A stretch of DNA of 64,000 nucleotides from Sulfuriferula multivorans (GCF_003851125.1 NZ_BGOW01000017.1:1-64000), one strand, 5' to 3'. Counted from the stretch's first letter, positions 35,289 through 44,159 are shown. Made by a program: numbers and translations. The notes: generated by a model from the letters alone, not told the origin.

Positions 35289-35723
35289 TCAATTCGCCAT
35301 CCATGTGTGAGGTCCAGAAGGACACGGAGACTGCGGAGGGTCTTTTGGTTTTCGTGCTGGGTCTGTGCGAAAAGTGCCACACGCTACACAACGCCAACCT
35401 GTTTTTTCGTTTTTTAGCGGGACGATAGTTTTCTTGGCACGGCAAGTGCCGCAGTACCGAAGGCCCGTGAAATGACTAACCCATGTGCCAGTTGGTTCGT
35501 CCCATTTGAGCCAAGGGCGCTGGAGAACAATAAATACCAATAGAAGCATACATAACCATAGTAGTAGAGTTCCTATGTTTAGGAGCGTTACTGGGTCCTG
35601 TGCTGCTATGTGAGGCGATAGGGTGTTTTGGAACCACAGGGCAAGTGCTGACGGTGACGTGGCCAATAGGAACATTATGGCTGGGAACCACCATTTCTTT
35701 AAAAATTCACCAAGTGGAGTCAT
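35289..35723 (-). CDS. Two-helix membrane protein with a zinc ribbon
   Basis: A 144-residue protein of unrecognised family. Two membrane segments (FPAIMFLLATSPSALALWF; TLLLWLCMLLLVFIVL) are followed by a cytoplasmic part with CGTC and CVAC knuckles about 22 residues apart, which fits a zinc ribbon, and a Pro-rich tail. It stands alone between the MITE and dispersed repeat copy A. Codon use appears less GC-rich than the core genes, consistent with acquisition. Confidence 0.6.
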   Translation of the reverse strand: MTPLGEFLKKWWFPAIMFLLATSPSALALWFQNTLSPHIAAQDPVTLLNIGTLLLWLCMLLLVFIVLQRPWLKWDEPTGTWVSHFTGLRYCGTCRAKKTIVPLKNEKTGWRCVACGTFRTDPARKPKDPPQSPCPSGPHTWMAN

Positions 35724-35870
35724 TGGATTGCCTCAACGTAATATAGACCGCACTGACTTTAGACCGCCATACCGTCTAAATCAATCATTCTGTACCATCC
35801 TTTTAATTTTGTTACCAATTATGGCTGTCGCTCATTTTGGTCTGACCTAAAATTCTGACAGTCAGGCCGT

Positions 35871-36071
35871 GGTTGCCCGGCGGCAAGTTCTTTCTTTGCT
35901 CGTGCAAAGAAATGAACCAAAGAAAGCACGCCCCACCTTGCAGGCCTTCGGCTTCCCCCTGGCATCAGGCCAAAAACCGGCCGGGACGGGAACTCGCCTG
36001 CGGCTCAAACAGCCGCCCCGCCTGATCGGTTTTTGGCCTGATGCCAGGGGCTGCTGCAGAGGGGAAATGCG
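35871..36071 (-). repeat. Dispersed structured repeat, copy A
   Basis: About 200 bp shared with copies at 50551-50753 and 51641-51842 (both in the opposite orientation) and in part with 52500-52565. It has a perfect 24-bp inverted repeat (35956-35979 with 36027-36050) and a hairpin TTTCTTTGC/GCAAAGAAA near 35888-35910. The strand given is the one in which stem substitutions among copies stay paired. No protein is likely. The rest of 35724-36238 contains only a 7-bp inverted repeat (35758-35780) and the Xre-RES promoter. Confidence 0.9.
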
Positions 36072-36180
36072 TCCCATAATTTGTGTGTGCCGGGAAAGGC
36101 TGACTGTAGCTGTTGGCGCTTATCTGTGTCCTTTGTCATTGGAGTTAGTTAAATCCGTCGTTTTGTGCAAATTAAACAAA

Positions 36181-36199
36181 TAACACATAAAATGTGCTA
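36181..36199. promoter_or_regulatory. Palindromic operator upstream of the Xre-RES pair
   Basis: TAACACAT, AAA, ATGTGCTA: an inverted repeat with one mismatched pair, centred 49 nt before the antitoxin start and overlapping a TAAAAT -10-like hexamer (36188-36193). It is a plausible autoregulation site for the Xre antitoxin. Confidence 0.45.
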
Positions 36200-36238
36200 A
36201 ATTGACAATAATTCTTGCGCTGAATCAGGAGGCACCCC

Positions 36239-36598
36239 ATGAACTTGGCACTCGTACCCAATACTGATCAATCCAGTGTGCTGTCGGAAGCCTTGGCCAA
36301 TGCCGGCAAGCACTTGGGGATGAGTCAGGCTGACCTGGGCGAGATCATTGGCAAGAACCGCACCGCCATCAGCCGGGGTGGTATCGACCCGGGCAGCAAG
36401 GCGGGTGAGTTGGCGCTGCTGTTCATCCGTTGTTACCGCGCGCTGTATGTGCTGGTTGGCGGCAACCCCGAGCAGATGCGGCACTGGATGCAGACCGAAA
36501 ACCTGCATACGGGCGGGGTTCCGGGCGAGCAGGTCAAAACCGTGCAAGGGCTTACCACCGTGCTGGAATATCTGGATGCCATGCGGGGCAAGTTGTAA
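36239..36598 (+). CDS. Xre/MbcA/ParS-type antitoxin
   Basis: A 119-residue antitoxin with an N-terminal helix-turn-helix (LGMSQADLGEIIGKNRTAISRGG) and a C-terminal DUF2384-like toxin-binding domain (LFIRCYRALYVLVGGNPEQMRHWMQTENLHTGGVPGEQV). It pairs with the RES toxin that starts immediately after its stop codon. It probably represses its own promoter through the palindrome at 36181. Confidence 0.88.
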   Translation: MNLALVPNTDQSSVLSEALANAGKHLGMSQADLGEIIGKNRTAISRGGIDPGSKAGELALLFIRCYRALYVLVGGNPEQMRHWMQTENLHTGGVPGEQVKTVQGLTTVLEYLDAMRGKL

Positions 36599-37348
36599 GT
36601 GATTGACTGGGATGCATGTCTGGCGGAAACCAGACCGCTGCGGCTTTCAGGCGAGTTACTGCGCCTGGTGGAAAGCCAGGAGCAGGTGGCGACCAATCAA
36701 CTGGTCAGTTCGCTCGACCGCCAGGCGGTGCTGGAAGACCTGCTGGAGTCAACCAAGCCGCGTTTGCGCCCGGGAACCGAACGCCTGGATTATCTGCTGG
36801 CAACACCGTTTCGCTATCCGCCGCTGAAGCATGGCTCGCGCTTTGGTACACGCAGCGCACCCAGCCTGTTTTATGGGGCGTTGAAAACCGGCACAGTGCT
36901 GGCAGAAGCCGCCTATTACCGGCTCCTGTTCTGGTACGGCATGGTCACGCCTCCTGCGGGCAAGCTGGATACCCAACACACTTTGTTTGGCGCGGAATAC
37001 CGGACCGACAAGGGGCTGCAACTCCAGGCAGCACCGTTTGCAGCGCATCGGGATGTGTTGAGCAGCCCGTCGGACTATGGCGCAAGCCAGGCGCTCGGTG
37101 CCAGCATGCGCGCGGCGGGGATTGAGGCATTCGAGTATGTTTCTGCACGCGACCCGGATGGCGGCATCAATGTCGCTCTGTATACACCGCAGGCCCTGAA
37201 GGGGAGTAAACCCGTGTTCCAGGAAGCCTGGTTATGCGAACTGACCGGCGAGCGCGTCAGCTTTCATGCCGCTCACAACCGCGCCCTGCATACATTTCCC
37301 ATCGATATGTTCCTGATAGCGGGCAAGTTGCCACAGGCGGCGAATTAA
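36599..37348 (+). CDS. RES-family toxin (NAD-degrading type)
   Basis: A 249-residue RES-domain protein. The active region shows HGSRFGTRSAPSLFYGALKTGTVLAEAAYYR with R81, Y92 and E103, and later ALGASMRAAGIEAFEYVSARDPDGGINVAL with the conserved Ser near the end of the motif set. Known RES toxins (MbcT, ParT, the Pseudomonas putida RES toxin) consume NAD or modify targets by ADP-ribosylation. The GTG start directly follows the antitoxin stop. It is longer than many RES toxins because of an N-terminal 70-residue helical part. Confidence 0.86.
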   Translation: MIDWDACLAETRPLRLSGELLRLVESQEQVATNQLVSSLDRQAVLEDLLESTKPRLRPGTERLDYLLATPFRYPPLKHGSRFGTRSAPSLFYGALKTGTVLAEAAYYRLLFWYGMVTPPAGKLDTQHTLFGAEYRTDKGLQLQAAPFAAHRDVLSSPSDYGASQALGASMRAAGIEAFEYVSARDPDGGINVALYTPQALKGSKPVFQEAWLCELTGERVSFHAAHNRALHTFPIDMFLIAGKLPQAAN

Positions 37349-37361
37349 GGTTTAGCCAATT

Positions 37362-38561
37362 TCATTCGCTGCGTGCCAGCCGCCACCAAGCCAGCAATCC
37401 TATCCCTACCAGTACCAGCGCGCCGAATCCGGTAGCCGCTGCGACAACTGAAATGCCGGATTTAATCAGCAGCACGTACACGCCGATCATCAGCAGCATG
37501 GTCAGGTTCTCGAAAAAATTCTGCACGGCAATGGCGTGACCGGCACCGACGGTTTCGTGGCCGCGTTCCTGCAACAAAGCATTGAGCGGCACCACGTAAA
37601 ACCCGCCACAGGCACCGATCAGGACAAGCATGGCTATGGTGGTTGGCATGCTGGTGACATGTGCAAACACCATGATCAGCAGACCGATGGCGATACCGGC
37701 GGGCAGCGCGCGGTTGACATTGCTCAGGTTGACGAAGCGCGCAGCAGCGGCAGCTCCGAAGGCGATACCAATGGCGACGACACCGCTCAGGGTGGCGGGC
37801 ACCGTATTGTCAGTGATGAGCAGGGCGACCGGTACCCACGCCACCAGCAAAAAGCGCAAGGTGCTGCCCGCACCCCAGAATATGCTGGTCCCGAGCAGCG
37901 AAAAACGTGCGTCGCGGTTGCGTATCAGGGTACGCAATGCACGGGCGAAATCCTTTACCAGCACGACAGGCGAGAGCTGCGTCAGCGGATGCTCTGCCGG
38001 AAGGCGCGGAATCAGCAGGTTGGACAGCGCCGCCAACAGGTAGACGCCGACCACGCTGGTCAGCGCGCCCAGCACCGACCAGTCCGCCAGCATGCCGCCC
38101 AGCACTGCACCGAGCAGAATAGCGACGATGGTCGAGCCTTCGATCAGGCTGTTGGCCTTGACCAGTTTGTCGGCGCTCACCAGGTCGCGCAGGATGCCGT
38201 ACTTGGCCGGCGAATAGGCCGCCGCGCCGATTCCGACCAGGCTGTATGCCAGCAGCGGGTGTGCGCCGGACAGCATCATGGCAGCGCCGATCAGTTTCAT
38301 GGCATTGGCCAGCAGCATGGCGCGGCCCTTGGGAATGTAATCGGCAAACGGCCCGACAAATGGAGCGAGCAGGATGAAGGCAAGCACGAAGGCTTCCTGC
38401 AGCAGCGGGGTTTGCCACGCTGCCGCCTGTTGCGATTTAAGCAGCGCGATGGCGGCAAACAGCAGCGCATTATCCGCCAGTGCAGAAAGAAATTGCGCAG
38501 CCAGCACCGCAATCATGCCGCGCGAAAACAGGCTTCCAGCCTTGAAGTTCGGAATGGTCAT
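37362..38561 (-). CDS. lplT: Lysophospholipid transporter LplT
   Basis: A 399-residue, 12-segment MFS carrier that flips lysophospholipids inward for re-acylation by Aas. Family features include MIAVLAAQFLSALADNALLFAAIALL at the start, LAYSLVGIGAAAYSPAKYGIL and LLQERGHETVGAGHAIAVQNFFEN. It is the last gene in the unit aas, amidohydrolase, lplT. Its ATG overlaps the amidohydrolase stop by 4 nt. In Escherichia coli lplT and aas are adjacent; here one gene is inserted. Confidence 0.92.
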   Translation of the reverse strand: MTIPNFKAGSLFSRGMIAVLAAQFLSALADNALLFAAIALLKSQQAAAWQTPLLQEAFVLAFILLAPFVGPFADYIPKGRAMLLANAMKLIGAAMMLSGAHPLLAYSLVGIGAAAYSPAKYGILRDLVSADKLVKANSLIEGSTIVAILLGAVLGGMLADWSVLGALTSVVGVYLLAALSNLLIPRLPAEHPLTQLSPVVLVKDFARALRTLIRNRDARFSLLGTSIFWGAGSTLRFLLVAWVPVALLITDNTVPATLSGVVAIGIAFGAAAAARFVNLSNVNRALPAGIAIGLLIMVFAHVTSMPTTIAMLVLIGACGGFYVVPLNALLQERGHETVGAGHAIAVQNFFENLTMLLMIGVYVLLIKSGISVVAAATGFGALVLVGIGLLAWWRLARSE

Positions 38562-39793
38562 GCGGACTTCCTTTCAAAAAAACGACGTGTCTCGAATACG
38601 CTGGACGGAAATTGGTGTTGGTCAAAACGCAGCAAACGTTTCAGCGCAAAATCGAACAACAGCGGATTGTGCACCCTGATCTCCTGCAACAATGGCACTG
38701 CGGCAGGATCAAGCAAGCCCCTATTCGCCATGTCGATAGCCGAGAACAACGGCATGACGCCGGGCAAGGGATAATCGGAACCATTGAGCAGGCGCGGATG
38801 CCAGTCGTCGCGCTGCAATACGGCCTTGAGCGCCCAGGCCCGATTGAGCTGGGTCAGCGCAGAAATATCGGCATGCAGTTTATCCGCGTAGCGCGGCTCG
38901 TCCATCATGCGGGCGAACAGTTCGTAACTGCGCACGCGCGGACCATTCGGGCCTTGATCGATATCCTGGTCGCTGCCATCGGAGGCACAGTGGGCGACGA
39001 CTACCCGTACGCCGTGATCCATTGCCCGGCGCAAGCGCAATGGATTGCCGAAATCCTGATTGCCGCCCTGCACTGCCAGCTCGCGCCCGGCATGGCTGAT
39101 GATGGGCATATCCACCCCTGCCAGTGCTTCGTAAAATCGGTCGCAGCGTGATGAAAGCGGATCAATCCCCATAGCCGAGGGCAGCCATTTAACGGCCCGC
39201 GCGCCTTCACGCATTGCCGATTGCAGAGCCTCTACACAATCAGCCCGGTACGGGTGGATGGATGCCGCCCACTCGAAAGCCGCGGGATGGGCGTGCGCAA
39301 CCTGCGCCGCATAGTGGTTGGAAATGTAGAAAATGGAGCGTTGCTTGTCGGCCTTGCCGGCTTCGTCATGAAACAGATCGAAAGCGAACAACAGGGCTTT
39401 GAATCCTGCCGGCAGGCTTTCAATCTGCTGGAGCATTCTGGCAACATAGCTGGTGTCGAGTTTGCCGGGAACTTCATTGACGCAGGCCGCGTTCATATAA
39501 AACGATTTCTGCAAGCGCAGCAACGGATGCCCCAAGCTGTTCATGTCCGGGCTGAACCATGCGCCATTGCCTGCATCTCCTTCACCTACCAGGTGAACAT
39601 GGCTATCCCATACTTGCGCCGGATCCAGCCCTGCCCATACCGAGCGCATCAGCGGATGGTGCGCGACAGCTTCCGGCAGGCCGGCGAGACATGGGTTGGT
39701 GAATCCCTGTTCCGGCCAGTATTTCCATGCGCCCACGCCCGCAGCGCCCAACCCTAACGCGCCCAAAGCACCCAAAAATTCACGGCGCTTCAT
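38558..39793 (-). CDS. Amidohydrolase-type TIM-barrel metal hydrolase, exported
   Basis: A 411-residue protein with a Tat-like signal (MKRREFLGALGALGLGAAGVG). The hydrolase domain has the metal motif WDSHVHL, a Lys in GARAVKWLP, His in IISHAG and VVAHCAS, and the Asp in LNGSDYPLP, the pattern of the COG2159/amidohydrolase-2 family (decarboxylase- or lactonase-like). The substrate is unknown. Coupling to both aas and lplT suggests a link to lysophospholipid repair, but this is inference. Confidence 0.82.
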   Translation of the reverse strand: MKRREFLGALGALGLGAAGVGAWKYWPEQGFTNPCLAGLPEAVAHHPLMRSVWAGLDPAQVWDSHVHLVGEGDAGNGAWFSPDMNSLGHPLLRLQKSFYMNAACVNEVPGKLDTSYVARMLQQIESLPAGFKALLFAFDLFHDEAGKADKQRSIFYISNHYAAQVAHAHPAAFEWAASIHPYRADCVEALQSAMREGARAVKWLPSAMGIDPLSSRCDRFYEALAGVDMPIISHAGRELAVQGGNQDFGNPLRLRRAMDHGVRVVVAHCASDGSDQDIDQGPNGPRVRSYELFARMMDEPRYADKLHADISALTQLNRAWALKAVLQRDDWHPRLLNGSDYPLPGVMPLFSAIDMANRGLLDPAAVPLLQEIRVHNPLLFDFALKRLLRFDQHQFPSSVFETRRFFERKSA

Positions 39794-41910
39794 TACGCGG
39801 CTTCCGCCATCTGTTTCAGCGTGACGTAATCAATCTTGCCGGTACCCAACAGCGGCAATCCAGCCACCTGCATGATCTTGCGGGCTACAGCCAGTTCCGG
39901 GCTGCCCAGTTGCCGCGCGGCGCTGAGCAAAGCTTCGCGGCCAAGTCCTGCATCCGTGGTAAACAGCAGGATATTTTCGCCGCGCTGCGGATCAACTTGC
40001 GTGGTCGCGGCGTGTTGACAGTCCGGCGATGCAAGATTGGCAATCTGCTCCACCACTTCCAGCGACACCATTTCTCCGGCAATCTTGGCGAAGCGCTTGA
40101 CGCGGCCCAGGATGCGCACGAAGCCATCCGCGTCGATCTCCACTACATCACCGGTGCTGTACCAGCCGTCTGCCGGCGGCTTCAGCACCCCGGGGTTATC
40201 GAACAGGTAATAGCCTTGCATCACATTGGGGCCGCGCACGCTGAGCAGGCCGCCCTGTGCAATGCCGGGTACGCTCTCCAGCCTTGATTCCAGACCAGGC
40301 AGCAGCGGACCAACCGTGCCGGCGCGGCAGGCCATCGGCGTATTGACCGCCAGCACCGGCGCGCATTCGGTGGCGCCATAGCCTTCCAGGATGCGGATGC
40401 CGAATTTTTCCATCCAGGTCTTGCGCACTTCTTCGTTGAGCTTTTCCGCCCCGGCCACGACGTAACGCAGCTTGTAGAAATCGTAAGGATGGGCGAATCG
40501 GGCATAGTTGCCGAGAAAGGTGCTGGTGCCAAACAGCACCGTGCAGCCACGGTCGTAAATAATCTCGGGAATGATGCGATAGTGCAATGGCGATGGATAA
40601 AGGAACATTCTGGAACCCGTCACCAATGGCATGATGCCCCCACACGTGAATCCAAAGGCATGAAACAGCGGTAGCGAGATCATGAATTTGTCGGAAGGCG
40701 AGAAGTCGATCACCGCTCGAATCTGAGCGATATTGGACAGGATGCCGCGATGCGTATGCACCACGCCTTTGGGTTTGCCTTCCGAGCCGGAAGTGAACAG
40801 CACGACCGCAGGATCGTCCGCTTGCCCTTGCTGCACAGCCAGGGCAGGCATCCAGCGGGCAAAGCCCATCAGCCATATCTTGTCCCACAGACTGAACTGC
40901 GTACGCAGGTCTTCCAGATAAACGATATTGAGATTTTCCAGACCTGCCAGGGCCGGTGCCAGTTTGGCGGCCGCCACGAATTGACGTGAGGTAACGATGG
41001 TACGCACCCCGGCTGCGATGCAGGCGTTCTGCATCCCGGCACTACCGGCCGTATAGTTCAGCATGGCGGGTATACGCCGCATGGCGCTCATGCCAAAAAT
41101 CAGACAAATGGTATTGGTGACGTTTGGCAGCAGCACCCCTACGTTCTCACCGACAGCGCTGACCTTGCCGACCAGACGCCCCAATGCCAGGCTTTTTTTC
41201 AGTAGCTGGCCGTAGGTCTCCTCCCTCTGTTGCATGTCTTCCAGCAAGCGCGTGCCGCGTCCATGAATCTTGATTGCGTCGAGCAAGGCACTGAACAGTG
41301 TTTGCACCGGCTGCGAGGCGAACAGCATTTCCTGCATCACGCGGCGCATCGCTTCTCCCGCCATACGGCGACGCAATTTTGCGCTGGGCGCATCGGGCAT
41401 GGTGATGGAGGTTGTGGGCAGAATGGACAGGGTGATTTTTGGAAAAATGCTGCGCGGGTGGTTGCCCGACAGGCGGCTGAAGTAGGAGCGTGCCGCCCCG
41501 TCCAGCCGTACCGGAAGTATGGTGGCGCCGGTCTTGGCGGCAACAAATCCCGGACCGTCATAGACTTTCATCAGACTGCCGGTCATGGTGATTCGGCCTT
41601 CCGGGAAAATCACCACCGGCTTACCTGCCTCCAGTAGCCGGATAACCTTCTTCATCGCCAGCGGGCTGGTTGGATCCACCGCCAGATGCGGCACACGCGA
41701 TAATAGCAAGCGGAAAACCGGATTGTTCAGCACCGTGGTGTGCACCACAAAGGTTGCACGTATCGGCAGAAAAAGCCCCAGCAACAAACCATCCAGAAAT
41801 GATTCATGATTGGCGATGATCAGCAGTTTTCCGGTTTCGGGCAGATTGACGCCACCGTGAATTTCAACCCGAAACAGTATCCTGCACAACAGGCGCAATA
41901 ACGTTTTCAA
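39793..41910 (-). CDS. aas: Bifunctional 2-acylglycerophosphoethanolamine acyltransferase / acyl-ACP synthetase
   Basis: A 705-residue two-domain protein that re-acylates lysophospholipids. The N-terminal acyltransferase has the catalytic motif NHESFLDG (H35, D40) and FPEGRIT. The C-terminal AMP-binding domain has VVLFTSGSEGKPKGVVHTHRGI and YGATECAPVL. The domain order matches E. coli Aas. Start ATG at 41910. It is the first gene of the aas-amidohydrolase-lplT operon, downstream of arsR. Confidence 0.93.
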   Translation of the reverse strand: MKTLLRLLCRILFRVEIHGGVNLPETGKLLIIANHESFLDGLLLGLFLPIRATFVVHTTVLNNPVFRLLLSRVPHLAVDPTSPLAMKKVIRLLEAGKPVVIFPEGRITMTGSLMKVYDGPGFVAAKTGATILPVRLDGAARSYFSRLSGNHPRSIFPKITLSILPTTSITMPDAPSAKLRRRMAGEAMRRVMQEMLFASQPVQTLFSALLDAIKIHGRGTRLLEDMQQREETYGQLLKKSLALGRLVGKVSAVGENVGVLLPNVTNTICLIFGMSAMRRIPAMLNYTAGSAGMQNACIAAGVRTIVTSRQFVAAAKLAPALAGLENLNIVYLEDLRTQFSLWDKIWLMGFARWMPALAVQQGQADDPAVVLFTSGSEGKPKGVVHTHRGILSNIAQIRAVIDFSPSDKFMISLPLFHAFGFTCGGIMPLVTGSRMFLYPSPLHYRIIPEIIYDRGCTVLFGTSTFLGNYARFAHPYDFYKLRYVVAGAEKLNEEVRKTWMEKFGIRILEGYGATECAPVLAVNTPMACRAGTVGPLLPGLESRLESVPGIAQGGLLSVRGPNVMQGYYLFDNPGVLKPPADGWYSTGDVVEIDADGFVRILGRVKRFAKIAGEMVSLEVVEQIANLASPDCQHAATTQVDPQRGENILLFTTDAGLGREALLSAARQLGSPELAVARKIMQVAGLPLLGTGKIDYVTLKQMAEAA

Positions 41911-41934
41911 AATCTCTCCCCTTTTTGTCGCTGT

Positions 41935-42264
41935 TCAACTATTGTTTTTGACGTAATCCAGTACACGCTGCAAGGTGGCGGCGATATTTTTTTTGTCGAC
42001 CCAGAAGTACACTTCCTTGCCTATCTTTTCGCTTTGCAATGCCCCGGCCTGGCGCAGTATCTTGAGGTGGTGCGACACAGCCGTGCGACTAAGCGTAGAT
42101 GCAGTCACAATTTGCGTAACGTTTAGCCGCTCCCCGGGCTGGAATGTGAGCAGGATGCGTTGACGTTGTTCATCGCCCAAGGCGACGAACATCCCGGAAA
42201 CATCTTTCCACTCGTCTGGTAATGCCTGAATGAGATCGGTATACATGACTACATGTTTACTCAT
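41935..42264 (-). CDS. ArsR-family winged-helix regulator
   Basis: A 109-residue repressor. The wHTH region is GDEQRQRILLTFQPGERLNVTQIVTASTLSRTAVSHHLKILRQAGAL with wing SEKIGKEVYFWVD. No metal-binding CxC is visible, so the signal is unknown. Start choice is open: the first ATG (42264) lies inside a palindrome that probably is the operator, and the next (42246) lies just past it. It ends 25 nt before aas on the same strand and may control that operon. Confidence 0.82.
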   Translation of the reverse strand: MSKHVVMYTDLIQALPDEWKDVSGMFVALGDEQRQRILLTFQPGERLNVTQIVTASTLSRTAVSHHLKILRQAGALQSEKIGKEVYFWVDKKNIAATLQRVLDYVKNNS

Positions 42265-42268
42265 GTAG
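42249..42268. promoter_or_regulatory. Operator palindrome at the arsR start
   Basis: CTACATG, 6 nt, CATGTAG: a perfect 7-bp inverted repeat that includes the first possible arsR start codon. A perfect -35 hexamer TTGACA (minus strand, 42281-42276) sits 7 nt upstream; only a weak -10 falls inside the palindrome. It fits self-repression. Confidence 0.6.
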
Positions 42269-42342
42269 TTATATGTGTCAACAATTATTTCTACACAAGA
42301 TAATCACTACCCATGCACAGTCATACTTCGGATACTCAAACC

Positions 42343-42373
42343 AAAACGGCCATCCCACAGGATGGCCGTTTTT
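42343..42373 (-). terminator. Terminator of the peroxiredoxin gene
   Basis: A 13-bp perfect stem (42343-42355 with 42360-42372) closes with a 4-nt loop, ending in a T-run on both strands. It lies 20 nt behind the peroxiredoxin stop on the minus strand. Confidence 0.88.
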
Positions 42374-42392
42374 AATTTAATACCGTGCTTGT

Positions 42393-42992
42393 TTACAGCG
42401 ATTCAGCGTGCTCGGCCAGATACTTGGCCACGCCTTCCGGCGAGGCACCCATGCCGGCGTTGCCTTTTTGCCAGCCTGCCGGGCACACTTCGCCGTGCTC
42501 TTCGGTGAATTGCAGCGCGTCTATCATGCGCAGCATTTCGTCGACGTCACGCCCCAGCGGCAAGTCGTTTACCACCTGGTGGCGCACGATGCCGGAGCGG
42601 TCGATCAGGAACGAGCCGCGCAGCGCCACGCCGCCGTTCAGTTCCACATCGTAGGCGCGACAAATGTCGTGTTTGATGTCGGCCAGCAATGGATATTTAA
42701 CTTGGCCGATGCCGCCTTTATTGACCGGGGTGTTTTTCCACGCCAGGTGGGTATATTCGGAATCGATCGAGGCGCCGATGACTTGCACGCCGCGCTGGTT
42801 GAATTCTTCCAGGCGATTATCGAAAGCGATCAGTTCGGACGGGCACACAAAGGTGAAGTCGAGCGGATAGAAAAACAGCACGACATATTTGCCCTGGGTG
42901 AATTCGGAAAAGGTGATGTCCTTGATTTCATTGTCGCCCAATACGGCGGTTGCGGTGAAATCGGGTGCGGCTTTGCCGACGAGAACTGCCAT
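42393..42992 (-). CDS. Typical 2-Cys peroxiredoxin (AhpC/Prx1 type)
   Basis: Reduces hydrogen peroxide and organic peroxides. The 199-residue protein starts MAVLVGKAAPDFTA. The peroxidatic Cys is C50 in FYPLDFTFVCPSEL, and the resolving Cys is C170 in HGEVCPAGWQKG. The GGIG loop and a C-terminal helix typical of the robust-to-sensitive range are seen. The start at 42992 has AGGAG upstream; 26 upstream codons look non-coding. It is monocistronic with its own terminator. Confidence 0.93.
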   Translation of the reverse strand: MAVLVGKAAPDFTATAVLGDNEIKDITFSEFTQGKYVVLFFYPLDFTFVCPSELIAFDNRLEEFNQRGVQVIGASIDSEYTHLAWKNTPVNKGGIGQVKYPLLADIKHDICRAYDVELNGGVALRGSFLIDRSGIVRHQVVNDLPLGRDVDEMLRMIDALQFTEEHGEVCPAGWQKGNAGMGASPEGVAKYLAEHAESL

Positions 42993-43139
42993 GAAAAACT
43001 CCTGTTGTGATAAAAATTCTGCCTCTGCTTGAGGCTTTTTCAATCTAGCCAGCGCAGGGCCATCTGTCAATTTTACTTAAGAATTAACTCCAGCAAACCG
43101 GTTAAACTGTACCCATCATAAAAAACAAACTGCCTAGCT

Positions 43140-44159
43140 ATGGATGATGCCCGAACTTCACGTCCCACTGCTTGTGAAATAGCCGCATGGTTGGCGACAG
43201 CGGTCGTGCTGCTGTTTGTATTGGTGTTTCACTTGCTGCCTGCGCTGCTCGCCGGGTTGCTGGTGTTCGAATTGGTGCACCTGATCTCGCCCTGGATTGC
43301 GCGCCACTTGCCCGGCCAGCGTGCCAAGATTATTGCGGTGGCTCTTCTGTCATTTGCCGTGATCAGCGTGTTGACGCTGGCGTGCGTGGGACTCATCGCC
43401 TTTTTCCGTTCAGATGCCGGCAGTCTGCCCATGCTGTTTTCAAAAATGGCGCAAATTATTGAGGATTCACGCAAGATCCTGCCCGACTGGGTGCTTGAAC
43501 GGTTGCCGGCGGATGCCGAAACATTCAAGCTCGTCGCCTCGGAGTGGTTGCGTACCCATGCCGCCACATTGCAGTTGGCAGGAAAAGAGGCCGGTCGTTT
43601 GATCGCGCACATTCTGATAGGGATGATCATAGGAGGCCTGGTGGCGCTGCGCGAAGTGGTGGCCGTGGAAGATTACAAACCGTTGGCGCGCGCGCTCACG
43701 GAACGTATCAGCCGGCTCGGCCTGGCATTCCGCCGCATCGTGTTCGCCCAGGTGCGCATTGCCGCAATCAATGCAACGTTCACGGCCATCTATCTGGTGC
43801 TGATTCTGCCGTTGGCAGGGATCCACCTGCCGCTGACCAAAACCATGATCGCAGTCACTTTCATCGCCGGCCTGCTGCCAGTCATCGGCAATCTGATTTC
43901 CAACACCATCATCGTGGTGGTGAGCCTGAGCCAGTCGCTGGCTGTGGCAATCGGCTCTCTGGTTTTCCTGATCCTCATCCACAAGCTGGAATATTTCCTC
44001 AACGCGCGCATTGTCGGCAGCCAGATCAGCGCCCGCGCCTGGGAACTGCTGGCGGCCATGTTATTGATGGAAGCAGCATTCGGTCTGCCGGGTCTGGTAG
44101 CGGGACCGATTTATTATGCTTATCTTAAAAACGAATTGTCGGCGCGTGGCCTGGTGTAA
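43140..44159 (+). CDS. AI-2E family permease (PerM/YdiK-like)
   Basis: A 339-residue inner-membrane protein with about seven to eight hydrophobic segments and a soluble insert between the third and fourth. The C-terminal part has the family block IAGLLPVIGNLISNTIIVVVSLSQS and FLILIHKLEYFLNARIVGSQI. Members include exporters of quorum signals and Na+/H+ antiporters; the substrate here cannot be told. It has no operon partner. Confidence 0.85.
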   Translation: MDDARTSRPTACEIAAWLATAVVLLFVLVFHLLPALLAGLLVFELVHLISPWIARHLPGQRAKIIAVALLSFAVISVLTLACVGLIAFFRSDAGSLPMLFSKMAQIIEDSRKILPDWVLERLPADAETFKLVASEWLRTHAATLQLAGKEAGRLIAHILIGMIIGGLVALREVVAVEDYKPLARALTERISRLGLAFRRIVFAQVRIAAINATFTAIYLVLILPLAGIHLPLTKTMIAVTFIAGLLPVIGNLISNTIIVVVSLSQSLAVAIGSLVFLILIHKLEYFLNARIVGSQISARAWELLAAMLLMEAAFGLPGLVAGPIYYAYLKNELSARGLV

